From contig JANQVH010000007.1 in NCBI GenBank assembly GCA_030730425.1, forward strand, positions 35,828-73,037: 37,210 bases of DNA, written 5' to 3'. Made by a program: the position numbers and the translations under genes. Of the stretch, positions 1 through 7,966 are shown piece after piece. The first letter of the stretch is position 1. Each line of letters begins with the position of its first letter. The notes below the pieces were generated by a model. The model was not told the origin of the DNA. It saw only the letters and a list, made by a program, of their open reading frames with translations, and did no database searches. The DNA is from Candidatus Nanopelagicaceae bacterium (GTDB lineage: Bacteria > Actinomycetota > Actinomycetes > Nanopelagicales > Nanopelagicaceae).

Positions 1-12
1 GGCCTGATTTAT

Positions 13-39
13 GAAACATAGCCGTAACCCACCGGTTAT
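13..39 (+). promoter_or_regulatory. GlnR-like sites upstream of glnA
   Basis: The sequence shows GAAAC (13-17), six bases, GTAAC (24-28), six bases, then GTTAT (35-39). Actinobacterial GlnR (OmpR-type nitrogen regulator) binds alternating gTnAc and GaAAc half-sites spaced by six bases. The first two half-sites match and the third is weak. A possible -10 TAGGTT lies at 61-66. Any further half-sites upstream fall outside the window. GlnR control of glnA is inference. Confidence 0.35.
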
Positions 40-128
40 GGGTATTTCACCGCCCTAGCCTAGGTTTAGGCCATCGCTAGCGAGCTCAATGTGGAGCTTA
101 ATCGAAGAAGGAAAACCTCAGGAGAGAA

Positions 129-1559
129 ATGTTTAAGAATTCTGCAGAAGTTTTGAATTACATAAAGAAAGAAAATGTTGCACTTGTTGATGTTCGCTTC
201 ACCGATCTTCCAGGTATGCAGCATCACTTCAACGTTCCAGTCTCGCAATTTACTGAAGATGTCTTTAAAGATGGTCTGATGTTTGATGGTTCCTCGATTA
301 GAGGTTTCCAATCAATTCATGAATCAGATATGAAACTTCTTCCAGCGCCAGAGACTGCTTTTATCGATCCATTTAGAACTGAGAAGACTCTGGTTCTACA
401 TTTCTCAGTAGTAAATCCTGATGATAACTCGCCATATAGCAGAGACCCACGCCAGATTGTTAATAAGGCCGTGGAATATATGAGATCTACTGGAATTGCA
501 GATACCGCATACTTTGCTCCTGAGGCTGAGTTCTATGTCTTTGATCGCGTTAAGTTCCAGACTCGTATGAATACTGGCTTCTATGAAGTTGATTCCTATG
601 AAGGAGCTTGGAATACCGGAATTGATGATGATGCTGATGGCACACCAAATCGTGGATATCGCACCAGAATTAAAGGCGGATATTTCCCAGTCTCACCAAC
701 AGATCAGTTCGCCGATCTTCGCGATCAGATGGTTATGAATCTAGCCAAAGTTGGTCTTGATGTTGAGCGCGCTCACCATGAGGTAGGAACTGCAGGTCAG
801 ATGGAGATCAACTATCGCTTCAATGACATCCTTCATGCCGGCGATGATCTAATGAAGTTTAAATACATCATTAAGAACACTGCTTGGGCTGCTGGAAAGA
901 CTGTGACCTTTATGCCAAAGCCACTCTTTGGCGATAATGGTTCTGGAATGCATGTTCACCAATCACTTTGGAAAGATGGAAAACCGCTTATGTGGGGCGA
1001 TGGCTATGCCAATCTCTCAGATCTAGCGCGTTGGTATATCGGAGGGCTTCTAAAGCATGCTCCTTCGCTCCTTGCATTTACCAACCCAACAGTGAACTCT
1101 TATAAGCGCCTTGTTCCAGGATATGAAGCTCCAGTAAATCTTGTTTACTCAGCTCGTAACCGCTCTGCTTGTATCCGTATCCCGATTACCGGATCAAGTC
1201 CTAAGGCAAAGCGCATTGAGTTCCGTTGTCCAGATCCATCTTCAAATCCATATCTTGCATTTGCTGCAATCTTGATGGCTGGCCTTGATGGAATCACAAA
1301 TAAGATCGAGCCACCAAAGCCAGTTGATAAAGATCTCTACGAGTTAGAAGGAGCCGAAGCTAAGTCAATTGCTCAAGTTCCTGGCTCTCTTGATGCCGTT
1401 ATCGATAATCTTGAAAGAGATAATGACTTCTTAACTCGCGGCGGAGTCTTTACTAAAGACTTGATCGATACCTGGATTGATTGGAAGCGTAAGTCAGAAA
1501 TTGATTACGTACGCTTGCGTCCACATCCAGCAGAGTTTGAACTCTATTACGATATCTAA
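129..1559 (+). CDS. glnA: Glutamine synthetase type I
   Basis: This enzyme makes glutamine from glutamate, ammonia and ATP in the cytoplasm and is the main entry point for ammonium. The 476-residue length is normal for GSI. Visible motifs are the active-site [15 protein letters not shown] segment, the ATP-binding [10 protein letters not shown] segment and the [17 protein letters not shown] region. A KDLYEL segment places Tyr404 where the adenylylated tyrosine of GSI-beta enzymes lies, so activity is probably modified post-translationally. Unlike most genes here, it has a true leader with a GGAG Shine-Dalgarno (121-124) four bases before the ATG. GlnR-like sites lie upstream and an intrinsic terminator follows. 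Confidence 0.97.
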   Translation: MFKNSAEVLNYIKKENVALVDVRFTDLPGMQHHFNVPVSQFTEDVFKDGLMFDGSSIRGFQSIHESDMKLLPAPETAFIDPFRTEKTLVLHFSVVNPDDNSPYSRDPRQIVNKAVEYMRSTGIADTAYFAPEAEFYVFDRVKFQTRMNTGFYEVDSYEGAWNTGIDDDADGTPNRGYRTRIKGGYFPVSPTDQFADLRDQMVMNLAKVGLDVERAHHEVGTAGQMEINYRFNDILHAGDDLMKFKYIIKNTAWAAGKTVTFMPKPLFGDNGSGMHVHQSLWKDGKPLMWGDGYANLSDLARWYIGGLLKHAPSLLAFTNPTVNSYKRLVPGYEAPVNLVYSARNRSACIRIPITGSSPKAKRIEFRCPDPSSNPYLAFAAILMAGLDGITNKIEPPKPVDKDLYELEGAEAKSIAQVPGSLDAVIDNLERDNDFLTRGGVFTKDLIDTWIDWKRKSEIDYVRLRPHPAEFELYYDI

Positions 1560-1576
1560 AATCTAGAGTTAAAAAA

Positions 1577-1607
1577 GAGGGTCTGCCTAGGCAGGCCCTC
1601 TTTTTTT
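1577..1607 (+). terminator. Bidirectional intrinsic terminator after glnA
   Basis: Arms GAGGGTCTGC (1577-1586) and GCAGGCCCTC (1591-1600) enclose a CTAG loop and pair over ten bases with one G-U. A run of seven T follows on the plus strand, and a run of A (1571-1576) precedes it, so the hairpin can also work for the convergent M48 gene, whose stop codon overlaps the T-tract. It is the only textbook terminator seen in the window. Confidence 0.93.
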
Positions 1608-2823
1608 ATTCTAAGTTCTTCAATCTCTGCAGAAGTGTTGGATGAGTGTAATTGAATGCCACATAGGCAGGATGGGGCGAGAGATTTGCAAGGCTATCGG
1701 TTGAGATCTTGCTTAAAGCGCTTCTCATAGGTTCAACCTTATAAGTCTGCTTGGCAAAGGTATCAGACTCATATTCGTTATGGCGAGACCAGGTGTTATT
1801 TATTAACCCTAGGAAAATACTAAGTGGAGTAAAGAGAATGAAGAAGGTCAGCGCTGAGAGATGAAAGCTACTCTGACTCGCACCAAGTGCGGTTGAGAGC
1901 TCTGGATAACCAAGCAGAAATCCAAGGAGAGCAAAGGTTGCAAAGGTTTGGATATTGCTAAAAATAAACATTGAGAGCGTATGTTTCTTTTTGTAGTGGC
2001 CAATTTCATGAGCCAGAACTGCAATGATCTCTGTTGTTGTTAGTTTCTCAATCAAGGTATCAAATAAGACGATAGTCTTGCTTGAGCCAAGTCCGCTAAA
2101 GAAAGCATTTGCCTTCGAAGATCTCTTTGAACCATCCATCACAAAGAGGCGACCTAAGTTATAACCTTGTGAAGCACAGTACTTCTCTATTCCTTGCTTA
2201 AGCGGTCCATCTTTAATTGGCTCTAATTTATTAAAGAGTGGAAGGATCAAAGTAGTACCAAACATAAACATCAGAAGCGAGAAGACGGCTAAAAGGGCCC
2301 AGGCAAGAATCCAGAAATTTGAGCCAAGTTCTTGATAGAGCCAGAGAACTGCTGTCAGCAAGCTGCCTCCTATTAAGGTTGCAAGAGCTGCTCCTTTAAT
2401 GGTGTCTGCGAAAAATACTTTTGGAGTAGTTTTATTAAACCCATATTTCTCTTCAATTTTAAAGGTGCTATAGAGAGTAAATGGCAGGCCTAGTAGATAA
2501 GAGATAAGACTCAATGAGGCAATGAAGAGAAGTGATACCAATATTTGATTATCAAAGATGCCTCTTGCCCAATTATCAAGAGATGCAAACCACCCATAGC
2601 TCAGGGCGAATATGAGAATTAGAGTTGAGATAGTCGAGGAGATAAAGCCAAAACGGGTCTTCTCCGCGCTATAGCTAATTGATCTCTCCCTCTCTTTAGC
2701 ATCATAGAGATGGGCAATCTTGGGGTCTAGCGCATTTCTAGCAGTGGATAGGTTTAAGTTATCCAGGATTGATTCAATTATGTAGGCAACAAGAACAATT
2801 ACTACTAAGGCAGTTAAAAGCAT
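1606..2823 (-). CDS. M48 family membrane metalloprotease (Ste24-like)
   Basis: A zinc-dependent endopeptidase of the CaaX prenyl protease 1/Ste24 type, embedded in the cell membrane. HEIGH at residues 272-276 is the HExxH zinc site, with the third ligand in the downstream NEYESD segment. An N-terminal helix, several hydrophobic segments before residue 200 and more after the zinc site fit the Ste24 topology; 405 residues is normal. Actinobacteria generally lack prenylated CaaX substrates, so the substrate is unknown and membrane-protein quality control is one possibility. It diverges from the amidotransferase gene and converges on glnA. Confidence 0.9.
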   Translation of the reverse strand: MLLTALVVIVLVAYIIESILDNLNLSTARNALDPKIAHLYDAKERERSISYSAEKTRFGFISSTISTLILIFALSYGWFASLDNWARGIFDNQILVSLLFIASLSLISYLLGLPFTLYSTFKIEEKYGFNKTTPKVFFADTIKGAALATLIGGSLLTAVLWLYQELGSNFWILAWALLAVFSLLMFMFGTTLILPLFNKLEPIKDGPLKQGIEKYCASQGYNLGRLFVMDGSKRSSKANAFFSGLGSSKTIVLFDTLIEKLTTTEIIAVLAHEIGHYKKKHTLSMFIFSNIQTFATFALLGFLLGYPELSTALGASQSSFHLSALTFFILFTPLSIFLGLINNTWSRHNEYESDTFAKQTYKVEPMRSALSKISTDSLANLSPHPAYVAFNYTHPTLLQRLKNLE

Positions 2824-2829
2824 TTTCTT

Positions 2830-2835
2830 AGGGTA
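2830..2835 (-). promoter_or_regulatory. -10 box for M48 protease gene (leaderless)
   Basis: On the minus strand TACCCT is followed by six bases and then the ATG at 2823. No Shine-Dalgarno is present. The box lies only five bases from the oppositely directed -10 of the amidotransferase gene, so the two promoters may interfere. Confidence 0.6.
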
Positions 2836-2840
2836 GCCGA

Positions 2841-2846
2841 TAGGCT
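2841..2846 (+). promoter_or_regulatory. -10 box for class II amidotransferase gene (leaderless)
   Basis: TAGGCT is followed by six bases and then ATG 2853. With a usual -10 to start distance the transcript would begin at or next to the A of the start codon. Confidence 0.6.
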
Positions 2847-2852
2847 CGCCTT

Positions 2853-3587
2853 ATGTGTCGACTCATGGCCTATAGTTCAAAAACCCCGGTCAATCTCCCC
2901 GAATTTATGGGTCAGGGCTTTAGCGACTTTCTTAAACTCTCAGAGGTTCACAATGATTCCTGGGGCCTAGCTCTTGCTAATCCAGATAGCGCAACGGTAA
3001 TTAAAGAAGTGGCAAGCGCGGCATTTAGCGCCAGATTTAGCGAAGTCATTAGTAATCAAAGCGCGCCAGGTGCTCTACTTCACTTTAGATGGGCCTCCCC
3101 CGGTCTTGGAGTAACTCACGAAAATGCACATCCATTTAGCTTTGAAGATATCGCCTTTATCCATAATGGCGCCCTTAGCCCTTATGAAGCAGTTAAGTCA
3201 CTGATTGCTCCAGAATTTGAATCACTTAGAGAGGGTGATACAGATAGCGAGCTCTTCTTTCTCTATCTTCTAACTGAGATTAAATCTAATGGGTTTGTAG
3301 ATGGAGTAGTCAAAGGGATAAAGAATCTAAAGCAGAACTTTGAATATAGCTCAATTAATTCCATGATTATCAACTCTGACTATCTAATTGTGGTTAGTGA
3401 ACATGATCCTTTAAATAAGCCAAGTTGGACCGATGATCTCTACTACCAACTGCGCTATCGCATCGATGAAAACGGCGTTGCAGTTGCCTCTTCAGGCTGG
3501 GATCAAAGCGGCTGGATATTGATGGAGAATCACTCAATTCTTATTGTTAATCGCCATGATTTAACTCACCAGGTTAAGGTAATATAA
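2853..3587 (+). CDS. Class II glutamine amidotransferase domain protein
   Basis: An N-terminal nucleophile amidotransferase: the protein starts MCRLMAYSS, so Cys2 becomes the N-terminal catalytic residue after Met removal. The HFRWASPGLGVTHENAHPF and FIHNGALSP segments match the glutaminase site of the EgtC/YafJ group. At 244 residues it is one glutaminase domain with no synthetase domain. EgtC hydrolyses gamma-glutamyl-cysteinyl-hercynine in ergothioneine synthesis, but no egtA, B, D or E gene is nearby, so EgtC function is not supported and the substrate is open. It ends three bases before the convergent DMT gene. Confidence 0.85.
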   Translation: MCRLMAYSSKTPVNLPEFMGQGFSDFLKLSEVHNDSWGLALANPDSATVIKEVASAAFSARFSEVISNQSAPGALLHFRWASPGLGVTHENAHPFSFEDIAFIHNGALSPYEAVKSLIAPEFESLREGDTDSELFFLYLLTEIKSNGFVDGVVKGIKNLKQNFEYSSINSMIINSDYLIVVSEHDPLNKPSWTDDLYYQLRYRIDENGVAVASSGWDQSGWILMENHSILIVNRHDLTHQVKVI

Positions 3588-3590
3588 AGA

Positions 3591-4535
3591 TTAGACAGCT
3601 GGTTCTTTCTTTATCCGCTCTACAGATACCACCAAGATAACTCCAATCAAGATAATCAATCCCCCGATTGCATATGCGCTAGTAATTAATTCATCAAGAA
3701 ATATTGCGCCAAGTGCCACTGCAATTATCGGATTAACATAGGCATAAGTAGCAGTAAGTGATACTGGAGCATTGGCAACTAGCCAGAGATATGCGGTATA
3801 TGCCGCAATTGATCCAAAAAAGACTAGATAGAAAAACCATAGCCAAGACCACGAGGTTGCATCAAGAAAGTCAGATATCGATTCTCCCTTGATAAATCCT
3901 GCAAGTGTCAGAGAGACTCCCCCAGCCAACATTTCATAGGCGGTAAAGACAAGAGTATTTTTAGGAAGTGGAAACCTTGGAGCTAGAAATGTTCCAAGAG
4001 CCCAACCAATATTTCCCAGAAGCACCAAGAGCATAAAAAGAAATAACTTAGAATTTTCAATATCGCTAACTGGAGTGATGCTTCCAGGCTTAAGTAGAAG
4101 TGCTACCCCAGCAAAACCGATTACTAAACCTAGCCAGGATAGTTTTACCAATTGCTCACCAGAGATGGTGCGAAAGATTGCTATCCAGAGCGGAAGCGCT
4201 GCAATTATTAGCGCAACAATGCCTGAGGGGACATAGGCCTGGGCTATAGAGACTGTCCCAATGCCAAATCCAAGAAGTAAGAAGCCCATCAGAAGTGAGC
4301 TTTTTAGCTCTGCTCTAGGAATTTTAAGCTCACTAGTCCCCTGGCGAAGCGAAATGATTAGAGCAAGAAGTAATCCGGCAATTAAAAAGCGAATCCCCAT
4401 TGCCAGAAGTGGCGGCATACTCTCGATTACATAGGCAATTGCAAAGTAGGTCGATCCCCAGATGAGATAAACGGTCCAGAGCGAAAGCCAGGTCAGCTGT
4501 GACTTTGAGATTCCTTGAGAACTCTGAGCGCTCAT
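3591..4535 (-). CDS. EamA/DMT family transporter
   Basis: A drug/metabolite transporter superfamily membrane protein of 314 residues with about ten hydrophobic helices arranged as two EamA repeats. The first repeat begins near LWTVYLIWGSTYFAIAY and the second near residue 165. Members of this RhaT/YdcZ/RarD-like group export amino acids or other metabolites; nothing here shows the substrate. It is transcribed away from the Co/Ni import operon from an 86-base intergenic region. Confidence 0.88.
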   Translation of the reverse strand: MSAQSSQGISKSQLTWLSLWTVYLIWGSTYFAIAYVIESMPPLLAMGIRFLIAGLLLALIISLRQGTSELKIPRAELKSSLLMGFLLLGFGIGTVSIAQAYVPSGIVALIIAALPLWIAIFRTISGEQLVKLSWLGLVIGFAGVALLLKPGSITPVSDIENSKLFLFMLLVLLGNIGWALGTFLAPRFPLPKNTLVFTAYEMLAGGVSLTLAGFIKGESISDFLDATSWSWLWFFYLVFFGSIAAYTAYLWLVANAPVSLTATYAYVNPIIAVALGAIFLDELITSAYAIGGLIILIGVILVVSVERIKKEPAV

Positions 4536-4541
4536 GGCGCC

Positions 4542-4547
4542 ACCTTA
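4542..4547 (-). promoter_or_regulatory. -10 box for EamA transporter gene (leaderless)
   Basis: Minus-strand TAAGGT, six bases, then the ATG at 4535. Confidence 0.55.
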
Positions 4548-4592
4548 AGGCCTGAAAATAGAGCTTGAGACCTTTTGGCCTTTGCTATGCAA

Positions 4593-4609
4593 ATGCAAAC
4601 GCTTTGCAT
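4593..4609 (+). promoter_or_regulatory. Nur-like operator of the cbiM promoter
   Basis: ATGCAAACGCTTTGCAT is a perfect inverted repeat of seven bases around three. It contains TGCAA-N5-TTGCA, close to the Nur (nickel uptake regulator, Fur family) box known from Streptomyces. It sits directly upstream of the putative -10 at 4610-4615, a place where a bound repressor would block RNA polymerase. A further ATGCAAA copy precedes it at 4587-4593. Identity of the regulator is inference. Confidence 0.6.
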
Positions 4610-4615
4610 TAACAT
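4610..4615 (+). promoter_or_regulatory. -10 box for cbiM operon (leaderless)
   Basis: TAACAT is followed by six bases and ATG 4622. The box abuts the inverted repeat at 4593-4609. Confidence 0.6.
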
Positions 4616-4621
4616 ACTCCT

Positions 4622-5293
4622 ATGCATATCCCTGATGGCTTCATCGATATCCCTACCTCTGCGGCCTTTGGAACCCTTGCTCTGGCCGGCACCGCAATTG
4701 CCTTAAAGAAGGCAAAGACAGAGGTCGATGATCGCACCGCCCCTATGGCCGGGCTGACCGCAGTATTTATCTTTGCAGTCCAGATGCTCAACTTCCCAGT
4801 CGCTGCTGGAACTAGCGGCCATCTCCTTGGAGGGGCGCTGGCAATGGTTTTAGTAGGCCCATATGCCGCATCCCTTGCTATCACTGTTGTCCTTGGAGTT
4901 CAGGCGCTCTTATTTGCCGATGGTGGGTTAACAGCTCTTGGGTTAAATGTATTTAATTTAAGTGTCATCGCAGTGCTTGTCAGTTTTCTTGTCTTTAAAT
5001 TAATGGTCAAGCTCTTGCCTAAGACAAAATCTGCAATTCCATTAGCTGCAGGAATTGCTGCCTTTGTTTCAGTTCCAATCTCTGCTTCAGCCTTTACTCT
5101 GCAATATGCCATTGGCGGAAATGGAACTGCGCCAGTTGAGACGGTTTTGATTGCGATGTTCTCCACCCATCTTTTGATTGGTATTGGCGAAGCTGTAATT
5201 ACCATGCTCACAGTCTCAGCAATACTTGCATCAAGATCTGATCTTGTTTATGGCTGGAGCAGAAAAGAAGTTGCTTTGGAGATACGATCCTAA
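4622..5293 (+). CDS. cbiM: ECF-type Co/Ni transporter substrate-binding subunit CbiM/NikM
   Basis: The integral membrane S-component of an energy-coupling factor importer for Co2+ or Ni2+. The protein begins MHIPDGFID, the conserved N-terminus in which the amino group and His2 help coordinate the metal; this fixes the start codon. The hydrophobic helices and the GTSGHLLGG segment (His ligand region) are typical, and 223 residues is the usual length. The gene shares a TAATG with the next one, so translation is coupled. No cobalamin synthesis gene is near and the promoter carries a Nur-like box, which favours nickel over cobalt, but the sequence does not prove it. Confidence 0.95.
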   Translation: MHIPDGFIDIPTSAAFGTLALAGTAIALKKAKTEVDDRTAPMAGLTAVFIFAVQMLNFPVAAGTSGHLLGGALAMVLVGPYAASLAITVVLGVQALLFADGGLTALGLNVFNLSVIAVLVSFLVFKLMVKLLPKTKSAIPLAAGIAAFVSVPISASAFTLQYAIGGNGTAPVETVLIAMFSTHLLIGIGEAVITMLTVSAILASRSDLVYGWSRKEVALEIRS

Positions 5294-5598
5294 TGAATCA
5301 GAGTAAGAATAATTTGAAGAAATTCTATGCTCTCTTCTTTCTCGCTGCTCTATCTCTAGCAGGGGGACTCTCCTACTACGCATCTTCAAGCCCAGATGGT
5401 CTGGAAAAAGTTGCTGAAGATGAAGGATTTTTAGAGAGTGCGCAGGATTCAGCTCTTTCTAACTCACCACTTGCTGATTATGGGCTGGTAGGTCTAGATA
5501 GTGAGCGCCTAAGCGTTGGGATAGCCGGAGTAGTTGGAGTTGTTGCCACAGCTGTTATTGCACTTGCGCTATTTACTCTAATTAAGAAGAGAAGTTAA
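5293..5598 (+). CDS. PDGLE-domain (CbiN-like) subunit of Co/Ni importer
   Basis: A 101-residue protein with one N-terminal membrane helix (about residues 10-30), an exported loop containing PDGLE at residues 34-38, and a second C-terminal helix followed by KKRS. PDGLE proteins take the place of CbiN beside CbiM/NikM in Co/Ni ECF importers and are needed for uptake in characterised systems. Its ATG overlaps the cbiM stop (TAATG). Its end lies two bases before the proposed start of cbiQ. Confidence 0.85.
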   Translation: MNQSKNNLKKFYALFFLAALSLAGGLSYYASSSPDGLEKVAEDEGFLESAQDSALSNSPLADYGLVGLDSERLSVGIAGVVGVVATAVIALALFTLIKKRS

Positions 5599-5600
5599 GT

Positions 5601-6383
5601 ATTTCAGCTAAAGCTCATCACCATGGCCATGATGTAGGAGAGCGCCTCTATCTACATCGCCATACATTCATCCATGACCTGCCCCCTCAAATCAAAATCG
5701 TGGCTGCTCTTCTTTTTATTTTGGTTGCCGTTGCCACCCCGATAACTAATATCGCCGCCTATATCGCCTACTTTTCACTTATCTGGCTTGCGCTATTAAC
5801 TGCAAAGATTCCACCATTTACGGTGATTAAGCGCAGCCTCATAGAGATTCCCTTTGTCGCCTTTGCTCTCTTAATGCCTTTCTTTGGCCAAGGAGAGAGA
5901 GTTGATTTTCTAGGTTTATCTCTCTATCAAGAGGGAATAAACGCTGGCGCAGGAATTATTGCTAAGGCAACCCTTGGAGTATTAAGTGCAATCCTGCTCT
6001 CAGCAACCACCACCGCGCGAGAGATATTGCGAGGACTTGAAACACTCCGCCTTCCAAGCATGCTGGTACAGATAGCAACATTTATGTTGCGCTATCTCAA
6101 TGTAGTAACAGATGAGATGGAGCGTATGAGCGTTGCAAGAGCCTCAAGAGGTTTTGATGCTAAGGGAATTAGACATTGGAGGGTTTTAGCTAACTCTGCT
6201 GGAGCTCTCTTTATAAGATCATATGAACGCGGCGAGAGAGTTCATCTAGCAATGCTCTCCCGTGGATATAGCGGAGAACTACCAAAAGAAGAAAGAGATG
6301 AAGTACTACCTCAGCAGATAGCACTTGGCTTAGCTCTTCCACTTCTCGCTCTTTTATCCCTACTAATTTCAATTTTGATCTAG
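5601..6383 (+). CDS. cbiQ: ECF transporter transmembrane T-component CbiQ, probable ATT start
   Basis: The membrane coupling subunit of the Co/Ni importer, linking CbiM to the CbiO ATPase. The ARASRGFD and LSRGYSG segments are the two Ala-Arg-Gly coupling motifs of EcfT proteins. The first ordinary start codon is GTG 5700, but the conserved N-terminus (histidine-rich start, then LPPQIKI at 5679-5699) is encoded upstream in the same frame. That frame is open back to 5586 and holds no ATG, GTG or TTG. ATT at 5601 has AAGAGAAG before it at good spacing and lies two bases after the previous stop; using it gives 260 residues. If ATT is not used, either a base error or the short GTG form must apply. 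Confidence 0.8.
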   Translation: MSAKAHHHGHDVGERLYLHRHTFIHDLPPQIKIVAALLFILVAVATPITNIAAYIAYFSLIWLALLTAKIPPFTVIKRSLIEIPFVAFALLMPFFGQGERVDFLGLSLYQEGINAGAGIIAKATLGVLSAILLSATTTAREILRGLETLRLPSMLVQIATFMLRYLNVVTDEMERMSVARASRGFDAKGIRHWRVLANSAGALFIRSYERGERVHLAMLSRGYSGELPKEERDEVLPQQIALGLALPLLALLSLLISILI

Positions 6384-6398
6384 TGGAAATGGAAACAA

Positions 6399-7139
6399 AT
6401 GTCTGAAAAGAGTTTGGAGATCTCAGGTCTTGCCTATGCCTATCCTGATGGAAATCAAGCGCTCTATGGAGTCAACCTCTCCATAAATCAGGGAGAGAGA
6501 GTTGCGCTGCTTGGTCCCAATGGCGCAGGAAAAACAACTTTAGTGCTTCATCTAAATGGCATCATCCCAACGATGCAAGGACAGGTGCGAGTAGCTGGTG
6601 AGTTAGTTGATTCAAAAAGCGCAGAGAGTATTAAATCTATTCGCCATAAAGTTGGAATCGTTTTTCAAGATCCTGATGATCAATTATTTATGCCAACCGT
6701 TGGTCAAGATGTCGCCTTTGGTCCCTACAACGCAGGGCTACGCGGATTAGAGCTAGAAAAGGCAGTTAAAGAGGCTCTGGAGTTAGTGGGAATGAGTGAA
6801 TTTATCGATAGACCTCCCCATCATCTCTCCTTTGGCCAGAGAAGAAGGGTTGCTGTAGCCACAGTTCTAGCGATGAAACCAGAGATTTTGGTAATGGATG
6901 AGCCATCATCAAATCTCGATCCTGCTGCGAGGCGAGAGCTAGCAGAGATAATCACATCACTTGATGTCACTCTGCTTATGGTCACCCATGATCTGCCATT
7001 TGCATATGAACTCTGCCAGCGCGCGGTAATACTCTCAGCTGGAGTCGTTGCAGCAGACGATGAGATTTCTAGCGTTCTAGCAAATAAGCAACTTCTAAAT
7101 GCACATCGACTAGAGCTTCCTAAAGGCTTTGACCTTTAG
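6399..7139 (+). CDS. cbiO: ECF transporter ATP-binding protein CbiO
   Basis: The cytoplasmic ATPase that powers the Co/Ni importer. Walker A GPNGAGKTT lies at residues 39-47, the Q-loop at VFQDPDDQLF, the signature is LSFGQRRR, and Walker B is LVMDEPSSNLD followed by the switch-His region (VTHDLPF). At 246 residues it is a single ABC domain, probably acting as a homodimer. It is the last gene of the cbiM-PDGLE-cbiQ-cbiO operon. Its last codons form a hairpin shared with the convergent SDR gene, whose stop it overlaps by four bases. Confidence 0.95.
   Translation: MSEKSLEISGLAYAYPDGNQALYGVNLSINQGERVALLGPNGAGKTTLVLHLNGIIPTMQGQVRVAGELVDSKSAESIKSIRHKVGIVFQDPDDQLFMPTVGQDVAFGPYNAGLRGLELEKAVKEALELVGMSEFIDRPPHHLSFGQRRRVAVATVLAMKPEILVMDEPSSNLDPAARRELAEIITSLDVTLLMVTHDLPFAYELCQRAVILSAGVVAADDEISSVLANKQLLNAHRLELPKGFDL
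7120..7139. terminator. Possible hairpin across cbiO/SDR stop codons
   Basis: CTAAAGG (7120-7126), loop CTTTGA, CCTTTAG (7133-7139): a perfect seven-base stem covering the ends of both convergent genes. No T-tract follows on either strand, so a terminator role is uncertain. Confidence 0.35.
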
Positions 7140-7966
7140 TCAAGGAAGAAATCAAGAAGAAAATCAGTAGTTCCTGGAACAACAGAGTACTTCTCTAAAT
7201 CAGTAATCCCCTCTGATGCTAGAACTTCATCATCTACAAAGAAGTTTCCGCTACAGGAAGCAGATTCACGATTTAAAATAATATAGGCAGCATCGGCCAG
7301 AATCTCAGGGGTGCGACAGGCGGCAGTATCAACTCCAGGAATCATTGCAAGTGCTGCAGTATCAATTGCAGTTCTTGGCCAAAGAGCGTTAACTGCAATT
7401 TTTTCACGTTTGAACTCCTCGGCCATTCCAAGGACACACATACTCATTCCATATTTGGCCATTGTGTAGGCCACATGGTTTCTAAACCACTTAGCCTTCA
7501 TTGATAAGGGCGGCGAGAGGGTCAAGATATGAGGATTGCGGCCAGCTTTAGCACTTTCTTGCAGGTGCGGCAGAACTGCTTGAGAGGTTAGAAAAGTTCC
7601 TCGAACATTTACATCAAACATTAAATCAAATCTCTTTGCAGGAGTTTGTAGCGTGGGGGTGAGATTAATAGCGCTTGCATTATTAATTAAGATATCAATT
7701 CCACCAAATTCTTTAGCAGCCTGATCAACAGCTGCGCTTATCTGATTTTCATCTCTTAAATCGCATTGAATAGCAAGGGCCCTTCCCCCAGCTGCGGTGA
7801 TTTCACTTGCTGCGGTGTGGATAGTTCCTGGCAGTTTTGGATTTGGTTCACTTGTTTTAGCAGCAATTGCAATCATTGCCCCATCTTTTGCAGCCCTAAT
7901 AGCAATTGCTAAACCAATGCCTCTAGAGCCACCAGTAATAAATATCTTCTTTCCTGCAAGACTCAT
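7136..7966 (-). CDS. SDR family oxidoreductase (HSDL2-like)
   Basis: A short-chain dehydrogenase/reductase using NAD(P)H in the cytoplasm. TGGSRGIG near residues 11-18 is the nucleotide-binding loop, INNASA the conserved NNAG-type motif, and YTMAKYG the YxxxK catalytic pair. The IHTAASEI segment and the NALWPRTAIDT region resemble hydroxysteroid dehydrogenase-like protein 2 relatives, which are often linked to lipid metabolism. Its ATG directly follows the TAG of the enoyl-CoA hydratase gene, so the two are translated from one mRNA and may act in the same acyl or isoprenoid pathway. The substrate is unknown. Confidence 0.88.
   Translation of the reverse strand: MSLAGKKIFITGGSRGIGLAIAIRAAKDGAMIAIAAKTSEPNPKLPGTIHTAASEITAAGGRALAIQCDLRDENQISAAVDQAAKEFGGIDILINNASAINLTPTLQTPAKRFDLMFDVNVRGTFLTSQAVLPHLQESAKAGRNPHILTLSPPLSMKAKWFRNHVAYTMAKYGMSMCVLGMAEEFKREKIAVNALWPRTAIDTAALAMIPGVDTAACRTPEILADAAYIILNRESASCSGNFFVDDEVLASEGITDLEKYSVVPGTTDFLLDFFLD

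Noticed and set aside
2853-3587. EgtC of ergothioneine synthesis
   Set aside because: The domain fits, but no egtA, egtB, egtD or egtE gene lies in the window, so only the general amidotransferase call is kept.
4536-4621. Cobalamin riboswitch upstream of cbiM
   Set aside because: The intergenic space is 86 bases including two promoters, too short for a B12 riboswitch, and the likely leaderless start leaves no RNA leader.
5623-5637. ATG-containing short frame before cbiQ as its start
   Set aside because: It stops after four codons (ATGGCCATGATGTAG) and is out of frame with CbiQ.
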